Positions 27,967 through 39,000 of a DNA stretch of 64,000 nucleotides are shown piece after piece. Under the pieces are notes generated by a model. That model searched no databases. It was not told the DNA's origin and worked only from the letters and a program-made list of their open reading frames with translations. Positions within the stretch are counted from its first letter, which is position 1; each line of letters begins with the position of its first letter. Source of the stretch: Cryomorphaceae bacterium (GTDB taxonomy: Bacteria; Bacteroidota; Bacteroidia; Flavobacteriales_D; Sanyastnellaceae); assembly GCA_016124575.1 (NCBI GenBank), contig WGNM01000004.1, positions 1 through 64,000 of the forward strand. The letters are read 5' to 3'. The position numbers were made by a program, and so were the translations under genes.

Positions 27967-27998
27967 TTTCTATAATTGGCATAGCGCACCTACTTTTG
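27967..27998 (+). promoter_or_regulatory. Candidate rlmH promoter
   Basis: TTTC (27967-27970), 20-base spacer and an exact TAnnTTTG element, TACTTTTG (27991-27998). It is about 46 bases ahead of the rlmH start. Confidence 0.5.
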
Positions 27999-28044
27999 CA
28001 CATATCGAATATCTGCATTTTTTGCAATTTACAAACCAGTCTTG

Positions 28045-28521
28045 ATGAAAACGACACTAGTAGCCGTAGGAAAAACGAATGATGCTTGGATCAAGCAGGG
28101 CATATTGGTGTACATGGATCGATTGAAGCATTATCTGAAGTTCGAGTATCACGAGCTTGAAGACGTGAAAATCAAGTCTGGAAAGCCTGATTTCGCGCGT
28201 GTCTCATTCACAGAAGGAGAAAAGATCTTAAAGTTCATAGAGCCTGGCGACCACGTTGTTTTATTCGATGAGAACGGCAAAGAATTCACGTCTGAAGGAT
28301 TTGCTGACTGGTTTGTCAAGCGTCAAAATGCTTCACCTCGGCAGCTAATATTTTTAATTGGCGGCGCTTATGGCTTCTCGCCTGAAGTCCGCTCAAGAGC
28401 CAATGAAATAATCTCATTGTCGCAAATGACATTTTCACATCAAATGGTGCGCGTGTTTGCCATCGAACAGATATATCGTGCGCAGAGCATCATCAAAGGA
28501 GAACCATACCATCATCGCTGA
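28045..28521 (+). CDS. rlmH: 23S rRNA pseudouridine-1915 N3-methyltransferase
   Basis: 158 residues from the ATG at 28045; a TTG one codon earlier is less likely. RlmH is a SPOUT-class enzyme that methylates pseudouridine 1915 of 23S rRNA on the assembled ribosome. Family motifs: VAVGKTNDAWIKQGILVYM, FDENGKEFTSEGFADW, LIFLIGGAYGFSPEVRSRA (the SAM-binding trefoil knot), SLSQMTFSHQMVRVFAIEQIYRA split over two helices, and the C-terminal GEPYHHR. Its stop overlaps the start of a membrane protein gene (TGATG). Confidence 0.97.
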   Translation: MKTTLVAVGKTNDAWIKQGILVYMDRLKHYLKFEYHELEDVKIKSGKPDFARVSFTEGEKILKFIEPGDHVVLFDENGKEFTSEGFADWFVKRQNASPRQLIFLIGGAYGFSPEVRSRANEIISLSQMTFSHQMVRVFAIEQIYRAQSIIKGEPYHHR

Positions 28522-29900
28522 TGCACATCCCGACCTTTACATTTGGCAAACTGCCCGTGCAACCTTGGGAATACCCCTCTGTGGCGTTGTTCTTCATTTT
28601 GGCATTTGCCATTGGGTTGCATTTGCGTCGTCAGCATCGCCACGACCCAAGTTGGCGATTTTTCATACCAGGGTTATTCGTTAAGCTTGGTGGCGGAGTG
28701 TTTTTTGGCTTAATCTACACATTGTATTATCCTGGTGGCGACACAACTTCTTACTTTGAAAGTGCACTGGCCTTTACAAATCTCCTATTCGATAGTCCAC
28801 TTCGATTCACTGAAGCCCTTGCTGGCGGCGGAACACTTGAAATAAAGAGTTTATTTGATTCATCAACCGGTTCACCATTGGGCTATATGTTTTTCGACCC
28901 CAAGGCAAGAACGGTAATCAAACTGCTCATTCCGTTTGTCGTTTTAGGAGGCAAAAGTTACTTTCTGACCACTATGTGGCTGTCGTTGGTTACTTATGGT
29001 GGCCTGTGGCGCTTGTACCGTGTATTCGTTGAACATTTCCCTCATCTGTACAGATACTTGGCATTGGGAATTTTATTTATGCCTTCCGTCGCTTTTTGGG
29101 GTTCGGGCATTTTAAAAGACTCTTTTACTTTGGCAGCGACATGTTATTTCATTGTTGGAACGAACAACTTCGTTAAAAGTCGTGGTCGAAACCTTTGGAG
29201 CATAGTGCTTATGGTTATAAGTGGCTGGATTGTAATATCGATTAAGCCATACATCCTTTTGATATTGTTACCAGGAACCCTTGTGTGGTATTTCTACCAG
29301 CGCATTCGAAACATTCGAAACGCCTACTTCAGATACATAATGGTACCCTTTATATATGCCATTGTCTTGATTGGAAGCTTTGCACTGCTCACTCAATTGG
29401 GGGCCTCACTTGGTCGTTTTGCGCCCAATCGCGCCTTAGAAACAGCCGTCATTATCCAAAACGACCTAAAGCAGGAATATTATAAAGGGAATAGTTTTGA
29501 TATTGGGGAATTTGATGCAACGTTAAATGGCATCGCTTCCAAATTTTTTCCCGCTGTGAGTGCCGGACTATTCAGACCATTTATTTGGGAGAGCAAGAAT
29601 ATAGTGATGATATTATCCGGAATGGAAAACCTATTCATTCTAGTTATCACACTAATTGTTGTTTTTACCTTGAGGCCAAAAATGATTCGAAAGATTGTAG
29701 GAGCAAACCCCATACTCTTGTACAGCTTGCTGTTTACCGTATTGTTTGCATTCATGATTGGCCTTACAACATCAAATTTCGGCGCCCTGGTGCGGTTCAA
29801 AATACCATTGATACCGCTGTTTATGGCTACTTTAATGGTATTGTATGGACATGTAGACACCGAGCGAAGAAGCCGCAAAAAGTTCAAACCACAGACATAA
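28521..29900 (+). CDS. Polytopic membrane protein of unknown function
   Basis: 459 residues with 9-11 hydrophobic helices, for example YPSVALFFILAFAIGLHLR, LFVKLGGGVFFGLIYTLYYP, SIVLMVISGWIVISIKPYIL and FIYAIVLIGSFALLTQLG. Between helices 2 and 3 is GGDTTSYFESALAF, and the middle contains PSVAFWGSGILKDSFTLAA. The layout, with Asp/Ser-rich loops after early helices, recalls membrane glycosyltransferases or polysaccharide polymerases (EpsG/GT-C-like), but I see no diagnostic motif. It is translationally coupled to rlmH (TGATG) and followed by a strong terminator. Function unknown. Confidence 0.75.
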   Translation: MHIPTFTFGKLPVQPWEYPSVALFFILAFAIGLHLRRQHRHDPSWRFFIPGLFVKLGGGVFFGLIYTLYYPGGDTTSYFESALAFTNLLFDSPLRFTEALAGGGTLEIKSLFDSSTGSPLGYMFFDPKARTVIKLLIPFVVLGGKSYFLTTMWLSLVTYGGLWRLYRVFVEHFPHLYRYLALGILFMPSVAFWGSGILKDSFTLAATCYFIVGTNNFVKSRGRNLWSIVLMVISGWIVISIKPYILLILLPGTLVWYFYQRIRNIRNAYFRYIMVPFIYAIVLIGSFALLTQLGASLGRFAPNRALETAVIIQNDLKQEYYKGNSFDIGEFDATLNGIASKFFPAVSAGLFRPFIWESKNIVMILSGMENLFILVITLIVVFTLRPKMIRKIVGANPILLYSLLFTVLFAFMIGLTTSNFGALVRFKIPLIPLFMATLMVLYGHVDTERRSRKKFKPQT

Positions 29901-29927
29901 AAAAAGGGGCTAGAAGCCCCTTTTTTT
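29899..29927. terminator. Bidirectional terminator between the membrane protein gene and atpC
   Basis: A7 then GGGGCT (29906-29911), loop AGA, AGCCCC (29915-29920) then T7. A symmetric hairpin with A and T tracts that can end transcripts from both converging genes. Confidence 0.9.
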
Positions 29928-29941
29928 GAATTATATCTCTA

Positions 29942-30178
29942 TTACTCAGCGAGTATAGTCACCTTGTTGTTAAGCACTTCTACGGTGCCTCCATTTACTT
30001 GAAATTCCTGTTCAGAGCCTTTTTCGACACGAATTTTAACCACACCTGCTTTGAGGGTAGTGATCATTGGTGCGTGATTGTTTAAGATACCCAAACTACC
30101 GTCAGCACCTGGGAGATAAACATAATCGGCCTCACCTACGAATAGGCTCTTTTCAGGAGAAAGGATTTCTACTTTCAT
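29942..30178 (-). CDS. atpC: ATP synthase F1 epsilon subunit (short form)
   Basis: 78 residues, only the N-terminal beta-sandwich: MKVEILSPEKSLFVGEADYV, LPGADGSLGILNNHAPMIT and the closing VNGGTVEVLNNKVTILAE. The regulatory C-terminal helical hairpin of longer epsilon subunits is absent, as is usual in Bacteroidota. Located 10 bases after atpD on the same strand; the other ATP synthase genes are elsewhere, the usual split in this phylum. Confidence 0.96.
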   Translation of the reverse strand: MKVEILSPEKSLFVGEADYVYLPGADGSLGILNNHAPMITTLKAGVVKIRVEKGSEQEFQVNGGTVEVLNNKVTILAE

Positions 30179-30188
30179 GGTATATCAA

Positions 30189-32777
<2,589 letters not shown>

Positions 32778-32781
<4 letters not shown>

Positions 32782-33398
32782 TCAGGATCATTCTTTTTGC
32801 GCTATCTATCTTCGTCTCTGCGGGAGCGCTGTCTCAAACGCTCACCGATACCATTCCCTATGCGGAACTCCGCACAGCCAAAATGTTTAGGTCAGCAGAA
32901 GAAGCGCTAGAAACTCCTGAACCCGTATACCGTCTCGACTTATCGGGCAAACGATTGAAAGAAATTCCGCCTGAAGTTTTCGAATTGAAATATCTGCAAG
33001 AGTTGATTCTAGACAAGAACAAGCTTCACGAACTGCCAGCAGAGCTCTTGCAACTTAAAAATCTACAGCGACTTTCGGTATCGCACAATCACCTCGAAGA
33101 GTTCCCTGCCTTTGTATGCAATTTGAAAAATCTGCGATACATTGATTTTTCCGACAACGAAATATCGAAACTACCTGATGAGATTCATCGACTTCAAAAA
33201 TTAGAAGAGTTGATCCTCTGGAGCAATATAATTGGCTACTATCCGGGCACCATGATGCGCCTTACCAATCTAAAATTGCTTGATCTCATGCACAATGAGA
33301 TGTCGATCAACGAACAAGAGCGCATATTCAACATGTTCCCCGACACGGAGGTGAAAGTCTCTCCGCCTTGCAATTGCACGTTCGACGATGAAGAGTGA
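32778..33398 (+). CDS. Exported leucine-rich-repeat protein
   Basis: 206 residues with a signal peptide (FVSAGALSQ). Residues about 50-190 hold six LRRs of about 23 residues with the LxxLxLxxNxLxxLPxEL pattern, for example YRLDLSGKRLKEIPPEVF, LQELILDKNKLHELPAEL, LQRLSVSHNHLEEFPAFV and LRYIDFSDNEISKLPDEI. The C-terminus ends in a small cysteine motif (SPPCNCTFDDEE). LRRs bind proteins; the partner is unknown. Odd: it is wedged between ribF (ATGA overlap) and pnuC (11-base overlap), so it must be co-translated with cofactor genes although it is exported. Confidence 0.9.
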
Positions 33399-33960
33399 GG
33401 ACTTGAAATCTAAACCATCGTTATTCACTCTTTCTGAAATCTTGGCCATGGGGCTAAGTGCCTTGTATACATTCCTTTACCTCAAAGGAGTTGTACCTGA
33501 GTGCTTCATTCCTGCCTTTGTGGGTTCTCTTATTTATGTAGTGCTCTGTTGGAAGAGGAAAATCTATGCGGAAAGTTTTCTTTATCTGTTCTATACGGCC
33601 ATGGCTGTCATCGGGTATTTCAGCCTGATGCCCGATGTATTAACCTCTACATGGTCCATATCCGCGCACTTCTGGGTTATCTCAATTGGTACCATATCAA
33701 CATTTATTTCCGGATTTCTTCTTCGAAAATATTCAGATGCCGCCACTCCGTATCTCGATTCTTTCACCACAATCTTTAGTCTGATAGCTACGTGGATGAT
33801 GATAGCGTTCATACACGAAAACTGGGTGTATTGGATTGTGATCGATACCCTTGCTATTCTTCTTTACGCCAAAAGGCGGATGTGGATCACAGTGTTATTG
33901 TTTGTGCTTTACTTGCTTATGGCGATCGACGGTTATTTCGAAGCACTATCTTTGTTTTGA
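33388..33960 (+). CDS. pnuC: PnuC-family nicotinamide riboside transporter
   Basis: 190 residues with about seven membrane helices. Matches PnuC: LYTFLYLKGVVPECFIPAF near the N-terminus, LDSFTTIFSLIATWMMI, ENWVYWIVIDTLAILLYA and LLFVLYLLMAIDGYFEAL. PnuC proteins import nicotinamide riboside by facilitated diffusion; phosphorylation inside the cell traps it. The next gene, one base after its stop, is a NadR-like kinase, the expected partner. Overlaps the LRR gene by 11 bases. Confidence 0.9.
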   Translation: MKSEDLKSKPSLFTLSEILAMGLSALYTFLYLKGVVPECFIPAFVGSLIYVVLCWKRKIYAESFLYLFYTAMAVIGYFSLMPDVLTSTWSISAHFWVISIGTISTFISGFLLRKYSDAATPYLDSFTTIFSLIATWMMIAFIHENWVYWIVIDTLAILLYAKRRMWITVLLFVLYLLMAIDGYFEALSLF

Positions 33961-33961
33961 G

Positions 33962-34483
33962 ATGCGAATAGCCATTACAGGTCCTGAATCTTCCGGAAAA
34001 ACAGCGCTTGCCATTCAATTGGCGGAATGGCTGTCGGTTCCCTATTGTCCGGAAGCTGCACGAACCTACTTCCAAAACCGCTCACCTAAATACACCCTTC
34101 AAGACATTGAAAACATTGCATTGATGCAGGCTTCATGGTGGGAGAAGACAGAAAAATTTAGTCCTTCATGGGTGGCCGACTCCGACTATTGGGTCTTACA
34201 TATTTGGCAAATCGAAAAGTTTGGAAAATGTTCAAGCGTTGTAGAACAGTCGCTGCGCAGCGTGCCTTTCGACATTGTGCTGGTATGCTCGCCCGACATC
34301 CCTTGGGAATACGACCCACTGCGTGAGAACCGCGACGACCGTGATCGTTTATTCGACGCGTACAACGCTGTGCTATCAGCAAATAAAATAAACAGCCATG
34401 TCGTTAGAGGTTTAGGAAAAGACCGACTCGCGAACGCCTTGGAATTGATCAAAGAAAAAGGGCGCCTTATTAGCGCCCCTTGA
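33962..34483 (+). CDS. NadR-like nicotinamide ribonucleoside kinase (AAA_28 ATPase)
   Basis: 173 residues from the ATG at 33962. The Walker A motif is GPESSGKT at residues 7-14, followed by PEAARTYF, the Walker B-like WVADSDYWVLHIW and a lid region DPLRENRDDRDRLFD. This is the kinase domain of NadR without the adenylyltransferase or repressor domains. The likely reaction is phosphorylation of nicotinamide riboside to NMN, trapping substrate imported by PnuC. Last gene of the ribF operon; its 3' end contains a hairpin that acts as terminator for the converging tonB gene. Confidence 0.88.
   Translation: MRIAITGPESSGKTALAIQLAEWLSVPYCPEAARTYFQNRSPKYTLQDIENIALMQASWWEKTEKFSPSWVADSDYWVLHIWQIEKFGKCSSVVEQSLRSVPFDIVLVCSPDIPWEYDPLRENRDDRDRLFDAYNAVLSANKINSHVVRGLGKDRLANALELIKEKGRLISAP
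34459..34480 (-). terminator. Terminator of tonB, lying inside the 3' end of the NadR-like gene
   Basis: Stem GGGCGC (34460-34465) / GCGCCC (34473-34478) with a 7-base loop. On the minus strand it is followed by TTTTTCTTT, a good terminator for tonB, whose stop is at 34505. On the plus strand it encodes the last residues of the kinase and has no T tract. Confidence 0.7.
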
Positions 34484-34504
34484 TATAATTCCTTTCGGCA
34501 GTTC

Positions 34505-35209
34505 TTATTTGATAATGAACTTAACCGGAATGGTGTACTGAACAGAAACTGGTTTCCCACGTTGCTTTCCTGGTTCAAACTTAGGAAGAGTTTGAATCAC
34601 GCGCAAAGCTTCTTTATCTAAACGTGGATCTACTTCACGAAGCACTTTGGCATCTTTCACATCCCCGTTTTTATCAACTACGAAGTAAACGAAAACAGTA
34701 CCCTGAATACCAGCGTCTTTTGCGATTGGTGGGTATTTTGTGTTCTTAGTAACGTACTTGATAATCTCCATCTGTGTGCACTGATGGCGTTCGTCACCGC
34801 GCATATCCTTACACGGACCTAAAGCAGGCATGTGTTCAACAATCATGAAAGGAGTGTCGTCTTCAACCACCTCTTCGATCACTTCGATGGTTTCAATTTC
34901 GGTGTTCTCATCAAGATCCAAATCTTCAACTTGAAGTTCATCCTCGATCACCTCATCATCATCTACGATCTCGATCATAGAAGTTTGTGGCGGTGGGGGC
35001 GGTGGGGGCGGTGGTTGGATGATATTCACCGGAATATCTTCCTCTTCCAGCAGTGACGTATCAAAATCCAGTTTTGAAGTCACGCTGATCGCATAAGACG
35101 TCCATGTAAACGCAGCCAACAATAGCGCCAACGACGCTACGAAGCCGAGCGCTCTCCACGACATCCTGCTTTTCTCTATATCAGCATTTTCATTTTTTCT
35201 CTTTTCCAT
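34505..35209 (-). CDS. tonB: Energy transducer TonB
   Basis: 234 residues: a cytoplasmic N-terminus, one membrane helix (LGFVASLALLLAAFTW, about 25-42), a proline run of nine residues, a long acidic linker (EVIEDELQVEDLDLDENTE) and the TonB C-terminal domain (GIQGTVFVYFVVDKNGDVKD, EALRVIQTLPKFEPGKQRG, VQYTIPVKFII). TonB transmits proton-motive force to outer-membrane receptors. Two cysteines (GPCKDM and HQCTQ) precede the C-terminal domain, common in Bacteroidota TonB. Probably expressed alone; a TATTTTCG element (35230-35237, minus) precedes it. Confidence 0.96.
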   Translation of the reverse strand: MEKRKNENADIEKSRMSWRALGFVASLALLLAAFTWTSYAISVTSKLDFDTSLLEEEDIPVNIIQPPPPPPPPPQTSMIEIVDDDEVIEDELQVEDLDLDENTEIETIEVIEEVVEDDTPFMIVEHMPALGPCKDMRGDERHQCTQMEIIKYVTKNTKYPPIAKDAGIQGTVFVYFVVDKNGDVKDAKVLREVDPRLDKEALRVIQTLPKFEPGKQRGKPVSVQYTIPVKFIIK

Positions 35210-35258
35210 GGGAAATAAGATTAAGAGTCCGAAAATAAGAAACTCTGACGGAATTGAA

Positions 35259-35636
35259 TTATTGTTTTCCGTAAATAAGTCTAAAAATCACAATTCCAAC
35301 CAGCACTCCGACCGTATTGGCAATAAAATCCCAAATATCGGAGGTTCTATCTTGTATCAATCGTCCTTGAAAGAACTCTAGCACTCCACCGTAAGACACA
35401 GCAATATAGATCGTCCACCTTGCTGCTTTCTGTCGGATCTGTCGGAATCGAATCTGCCTAGAAAGTCCTGTTTTGAGGACGATGGCAAAAATACAGAACA
35501 CCGTGAAATGTCCAATTTTATCGAATTTCAACAAATCCCAAACATCGACCATCGGCAGGTCTCTGCCCGGAACGAAGTACATGAAGGCAATCATCGCGGC
35601 CCATGCGAAGGACCAGATCAAATGCCTAGCAAACAT
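35259..35636 (-). CDS. VanZ family membrane protein
   Basis: 125 residues with four membrane helices (LIWSFAWAAMIAFMYFVPG, KIGHFTVFCIFAIVLK, WTIYIAVSYGGVLEFFQG, DFIANTVGVLVGIVIF). The motifs FDKIGHF, EFFQGRLIQDRTSDIWDFIANTVG (split across helices 3 and 4) are typical of VanZ-like proteins. VanZ itself gives low-level teicoplanin resistance, but the function of the wider family is unknown. It starts two bases after the gcvH stop, so it is co-transcribed with it. Confidence 0.9.
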   Translation of the reverse strand: MFARHLIWSFAWAAMIAFMYFVPGRDLPMVDVWDLLKFDKIGHFTVFCIFAIVLKTGLSRQIRFRQIRQKAARWTIYIAVSYGGVLEFFQGRLIQDRTSDIWDFIANTVGVLVGIVIFRLIYGKQ

Positions 35637-35638
35637 AA

Positions 35639-36016
35639 TTAGTGAATAACTCCGCTGTAAGCTTCAGCATCAAGCAACGCTGCCACATCGGCTGGGTCGT
35701 TCACTTTCATTTTGATCATCCAACCTTCACCGTATGGATCATCATTTACTGCAGCTGGGTTATCGGCCAATGCCGCGTTGACTTCCATGATGGTTCCAGC
35801 AACAGGTAAAAACAAGTCACTAACCGTTTTCACCGCTTCAATGGTTCCAAAAATCTCTTCAGCATCAAGGCTTTCACCTTCCGTTTCAATTTCTACAAAC
35901 ACGATGTCACCAAGTTCGCTTTGCGCAAACTCTGTAATTCCAACAGTCGCGATATCACCTTCTAGGCGAATCCATTCATGGTCTTTCGTATAACGAAGCT
36001 CTTTAGGGATGTTCAT
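35639..36016 (-). CDS. gcvH: Glycine cleavage system H protein
   Basis: 125 residues. GcvH carries the lipoyl group that shuttles the aminomethyl moiety between the P, T and L proteins of glycine cleavage. Signatures: RYTKDHEWIRLEGDIATVGI at the start, SELGDIVFVEIETEGE, and the lipoylation site GTIEAVKTVSDL with Lys63; NDDPYGEGWMIKMKV follows. Placement immediately downstream of sprA is a common order in Bacteroidota. It has its own promoter element inside the gap. Confidence 0.97.
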   Translation of the reverse strand: MNIPKELRYTKDHEWIRLEGDIATVGITEFAQSELGDIVFVEIETEGESLDAEEIFGTIEAVKTVSDLFLPVAGTIMEVNAALADNPAAVNDDPYGEGWMIKMKVNDPADVAALLDAEAYSGVIH

Positions 36017-36033
36017 TGCATCAATATTTTGGG

Positions 36034-36041
36034 CAAAAATA
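36034..36041 (-). promoter_or_regulatory. Candidate gcvH -7 promoter element
   Basis: TATTTTTG on the minus strand, exact TAnnTTTG, 17 bases before the gcvH ATG and within the 49-base gap after sprA. It suggests that gcvH-vanZ can be transcribed independently of sprA. Confidence 0.45.
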
Positions 36042-36065
36042 ACCTTTTTGTGTTCTGTTTCGCAT

Positions 36066-39000
36066 CTACGACAACTGGAAGCGCAAAGTCAATCCTGAAC
36101 TTATGTTCGACGTAGGGAATGCGGTAGAAATTTTAGGTCTGGTTAACTGGTGATCGAAGAAGAAACGAAGAGTCAGTTTCTTCGAAACCTCTAGGTCAGC
36201 AGTAGTTTTCAAGCTAAAGATTCTCTGACCTGCAGTTGGTTGATTCTGCAGCTCTTGCATTTTTCTGATAATCGTCACATTGTCTCTAATCGTCAAATCT
36301 GCACGAAGCGAAAGCTGGGTATCTTTCAACATTTCCACTGGCAATTTTCCACGTTTGCGATAGAACGGGTTTGGCACTTCGGTAAAGCGATATCCCAATC
36401 CAAGGATGATAGAGTTGCCTTTGGTCTCGGTAATTTGATAGTTGGCAAGTCCTAAGCTAATCATGCGGTCACGAGCAAATTCAACTCGGATTTGCGGGTC
36501 ATTTTTCCCTTTGGTTTTCAGTGTCATGTCGAATCCTACCAACGGCGCCATTTGCTCGCTGATGCTTACAGTATTGATCTGACGTTGAGGAATAAAGTTG
36601 GCAAACTCACTAGCATCTGTTGCTGTTGGACGACCGGCCGCATCTTCTTCGTAGTTCAAATTGGTCACATAGCTTGTGTTCATGGTTGAACGGTATGTAT
36701 GGTTGACATTGAACTGCTTGAAGTACTTCTTAATTGACTGAATCTTCGTCATCCCGTCGTAAGTGATTCTCCAGTTAGGAGCCATTGTTGTTTTAAATGG
36801 ATCAAGTTTCACTTTCGAAGCATCAGTGCCTGTATAAGCGGCTAGGAATGCGGCTATGGTTACATCTTGAGAAGTAGGACCCCATCCATCGTAATACCCG
36901 TTCGGGTTCGGCGCATCGAGGCGATACGTTTCTGCATTCAACCGTTCAGAAACGGCCAATCTGTTCAACAAGAACGCATCAAAAACATCCGAATTGAAGT
37001 CTTTGTCATCTTTTGTAAAAGCAGTTCTCCACGTAATAATCGACGCAGAGAAATTACCCGTTTCCACTGGCGATTGGAACTCGTAATCATTCACGAGTGG
37101 GTCGTCATTGAAACGGAAGAAGCTCTGCAAATTCCGTGATTCTTGCCGAGTTGCTGTAAGCTCAATCTTCAAGTACTTAATCGGTTCTAAATTCGCACGT
37201 AAGTTCCACGTTTCAGAGAACGTTTCGGAATACGGATTGTTCAGATAAGGCGATTGAATCAGCCAGCCTTTCTGCGAAGCCATGACTGCAAAATTGTCGA
37301 CTTCATTTCCAAAGACATCCGTGTTCTGTTGTCCAAGAATAAACGGTAAACCAGGTGCATTGAATTGCGGATCCATTCCCACAAGTTGTGTTTTCTGGGC
37401 ATATCCTGGCAGCATTAAGCCTTCATTCTTGGTGTATGAACCAGAAACATTGCGCACCATCATCAAGAACCTTAGAGCTTCATGAAGCGGGTTTATTTTT
37501 TCCTTGTCCTTTTTTTCTTTTTCCTCAACATCCCCGAAACCATCACGATCTTGGTTATTTGTTTTACCACCCTTTCCCTTCTGAGAAGTACTGTTGATCT
37601 CCTTCAAAATTGGAACCTTGTTGTACAGGTTCGTCATATTCGCTTGAGCGCTTAGCGACAAGTTGCGGGAGTTCTGAATGGTATGACCTAGTGAATCTTG
37701 GCTAAACGGCGCGCGATCCCAACGATACGAAGCCGCGTAGGTTGCATCAGAAGACAAGAAATCCAAGATTGGAATTTTGTCGAATGGCACCTTATACGAA
37801 AGCGACGTATTGTGGTTGTAGTTCGTAGTCTCACCAAAATTTCTGATGTTGTTCCAAACGGTATCTTTATATGCAGTATACCAGTCGACATCCTCCTTAT
37901 TAATTACACCGGCAGGTTCACCAATCAATGCCAAGTTATTTGCGCTGTAGTTGAATTTCAATCCTTTCGTAATATCATAAGCCACGTTGTATGTCCGCGT
38001 CCAGTTCCATGTTTTCATGGCCTGTGTTTGGATCAGCACATTGGTTTCAACCCCAAACAATTCAGCGGTGTTGTTGCGCACCCTGCTTGTTTCATATGAC
38101 CTATTCATTGTAGAATTAAATCCAAACGATTTTATTCCAGTGTAGAAATTGAAATCTTTGAGCCATTTCATATACGCCGCCTTCGACACAAAACCAATGT
38201 TTGCGAATGGCTTCACCTCTTTGGGTTTGTTATTGAACGTATAGTTCAAACCACCTGTATAGTTCTTTTGCATTTGGAACTCCAGGTTGATATCGCGTCT
38301 ATATGTCTCATTGTAACCGTACGACACCGAGAAATTCCCGATATCATAAAAGTGTGGCTTATCTGACTTTTGTTTTTCTTTCTTACCGCCTTTCTCCCCT
38401 TCTTCGGTCAAATCACCACCTTCCTTTTCTTTACCCGGTTTTGGTTTTTTCGGTCCGCCGCCTTTTGGATCAATTTTAACGTTTGTAAAGTTTATGCTCC
38501 TTCGTCGGATGTACGACTGCGACTTCTTTCTGCGCTCAGGCGTGAGGTCGCGGTCAGCCATTTCAATATCAGGAGCCAGCGGATCAAACTGTGGCGTGCT
38601 AACGGTTTCCGAATATCCCAAATACATTGGAAGCTGTACACCGAGGTTTTCAGGGAAGAACTTACCAAGCTGAAGGGTCGTATTGGCATCTACTCCACGC
38701 TTAGTTTCGCGCTGACGTTCAAGCACCGATTGCTCCAAAGTTCCCCAACCTGGTGTCGACATGTTTGCCGCCACAGAAAGATTTCCAAAATCAGCCAAGT
38801 TAGCATTCATGCGCGCCACAGCAGCCCATCCACCCTTTTCATTGAAATCAGTCAAACGCAACTCGTTCACCCAGATATTGGCACATTTTGCTAAACCGTC
38901 ATCGCTACTGAACAGGTTGTTGTCTTTATCAGGGTTTCTGACACCAATCATTACTACAATAACATTCGCAAGGTTCGGATTACCTTTAACTCGTAGAACA

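Noticed and set aside
34980-35020. G/C-rich GGTGGGGGC repeats, considered as a microsatellite
   Set aside because: They encode the proline run of the TonB linker, a normal feature of the family.
38380-38480. Low-complexity Lys/Gly/Pro stretch in SprA, considered as a frameshift or insertion
   Set aside because: The frame stays open and strand-rich SprA sequence continues on both sides; variable basic loops of this kind are plausible in such a large barrel.
38370-38894. A 174-codon plus-strand open frame
   Set aside because: It is antisense to the Lys/Gly-rich loop and following strands of SprA and has no recognisable features.
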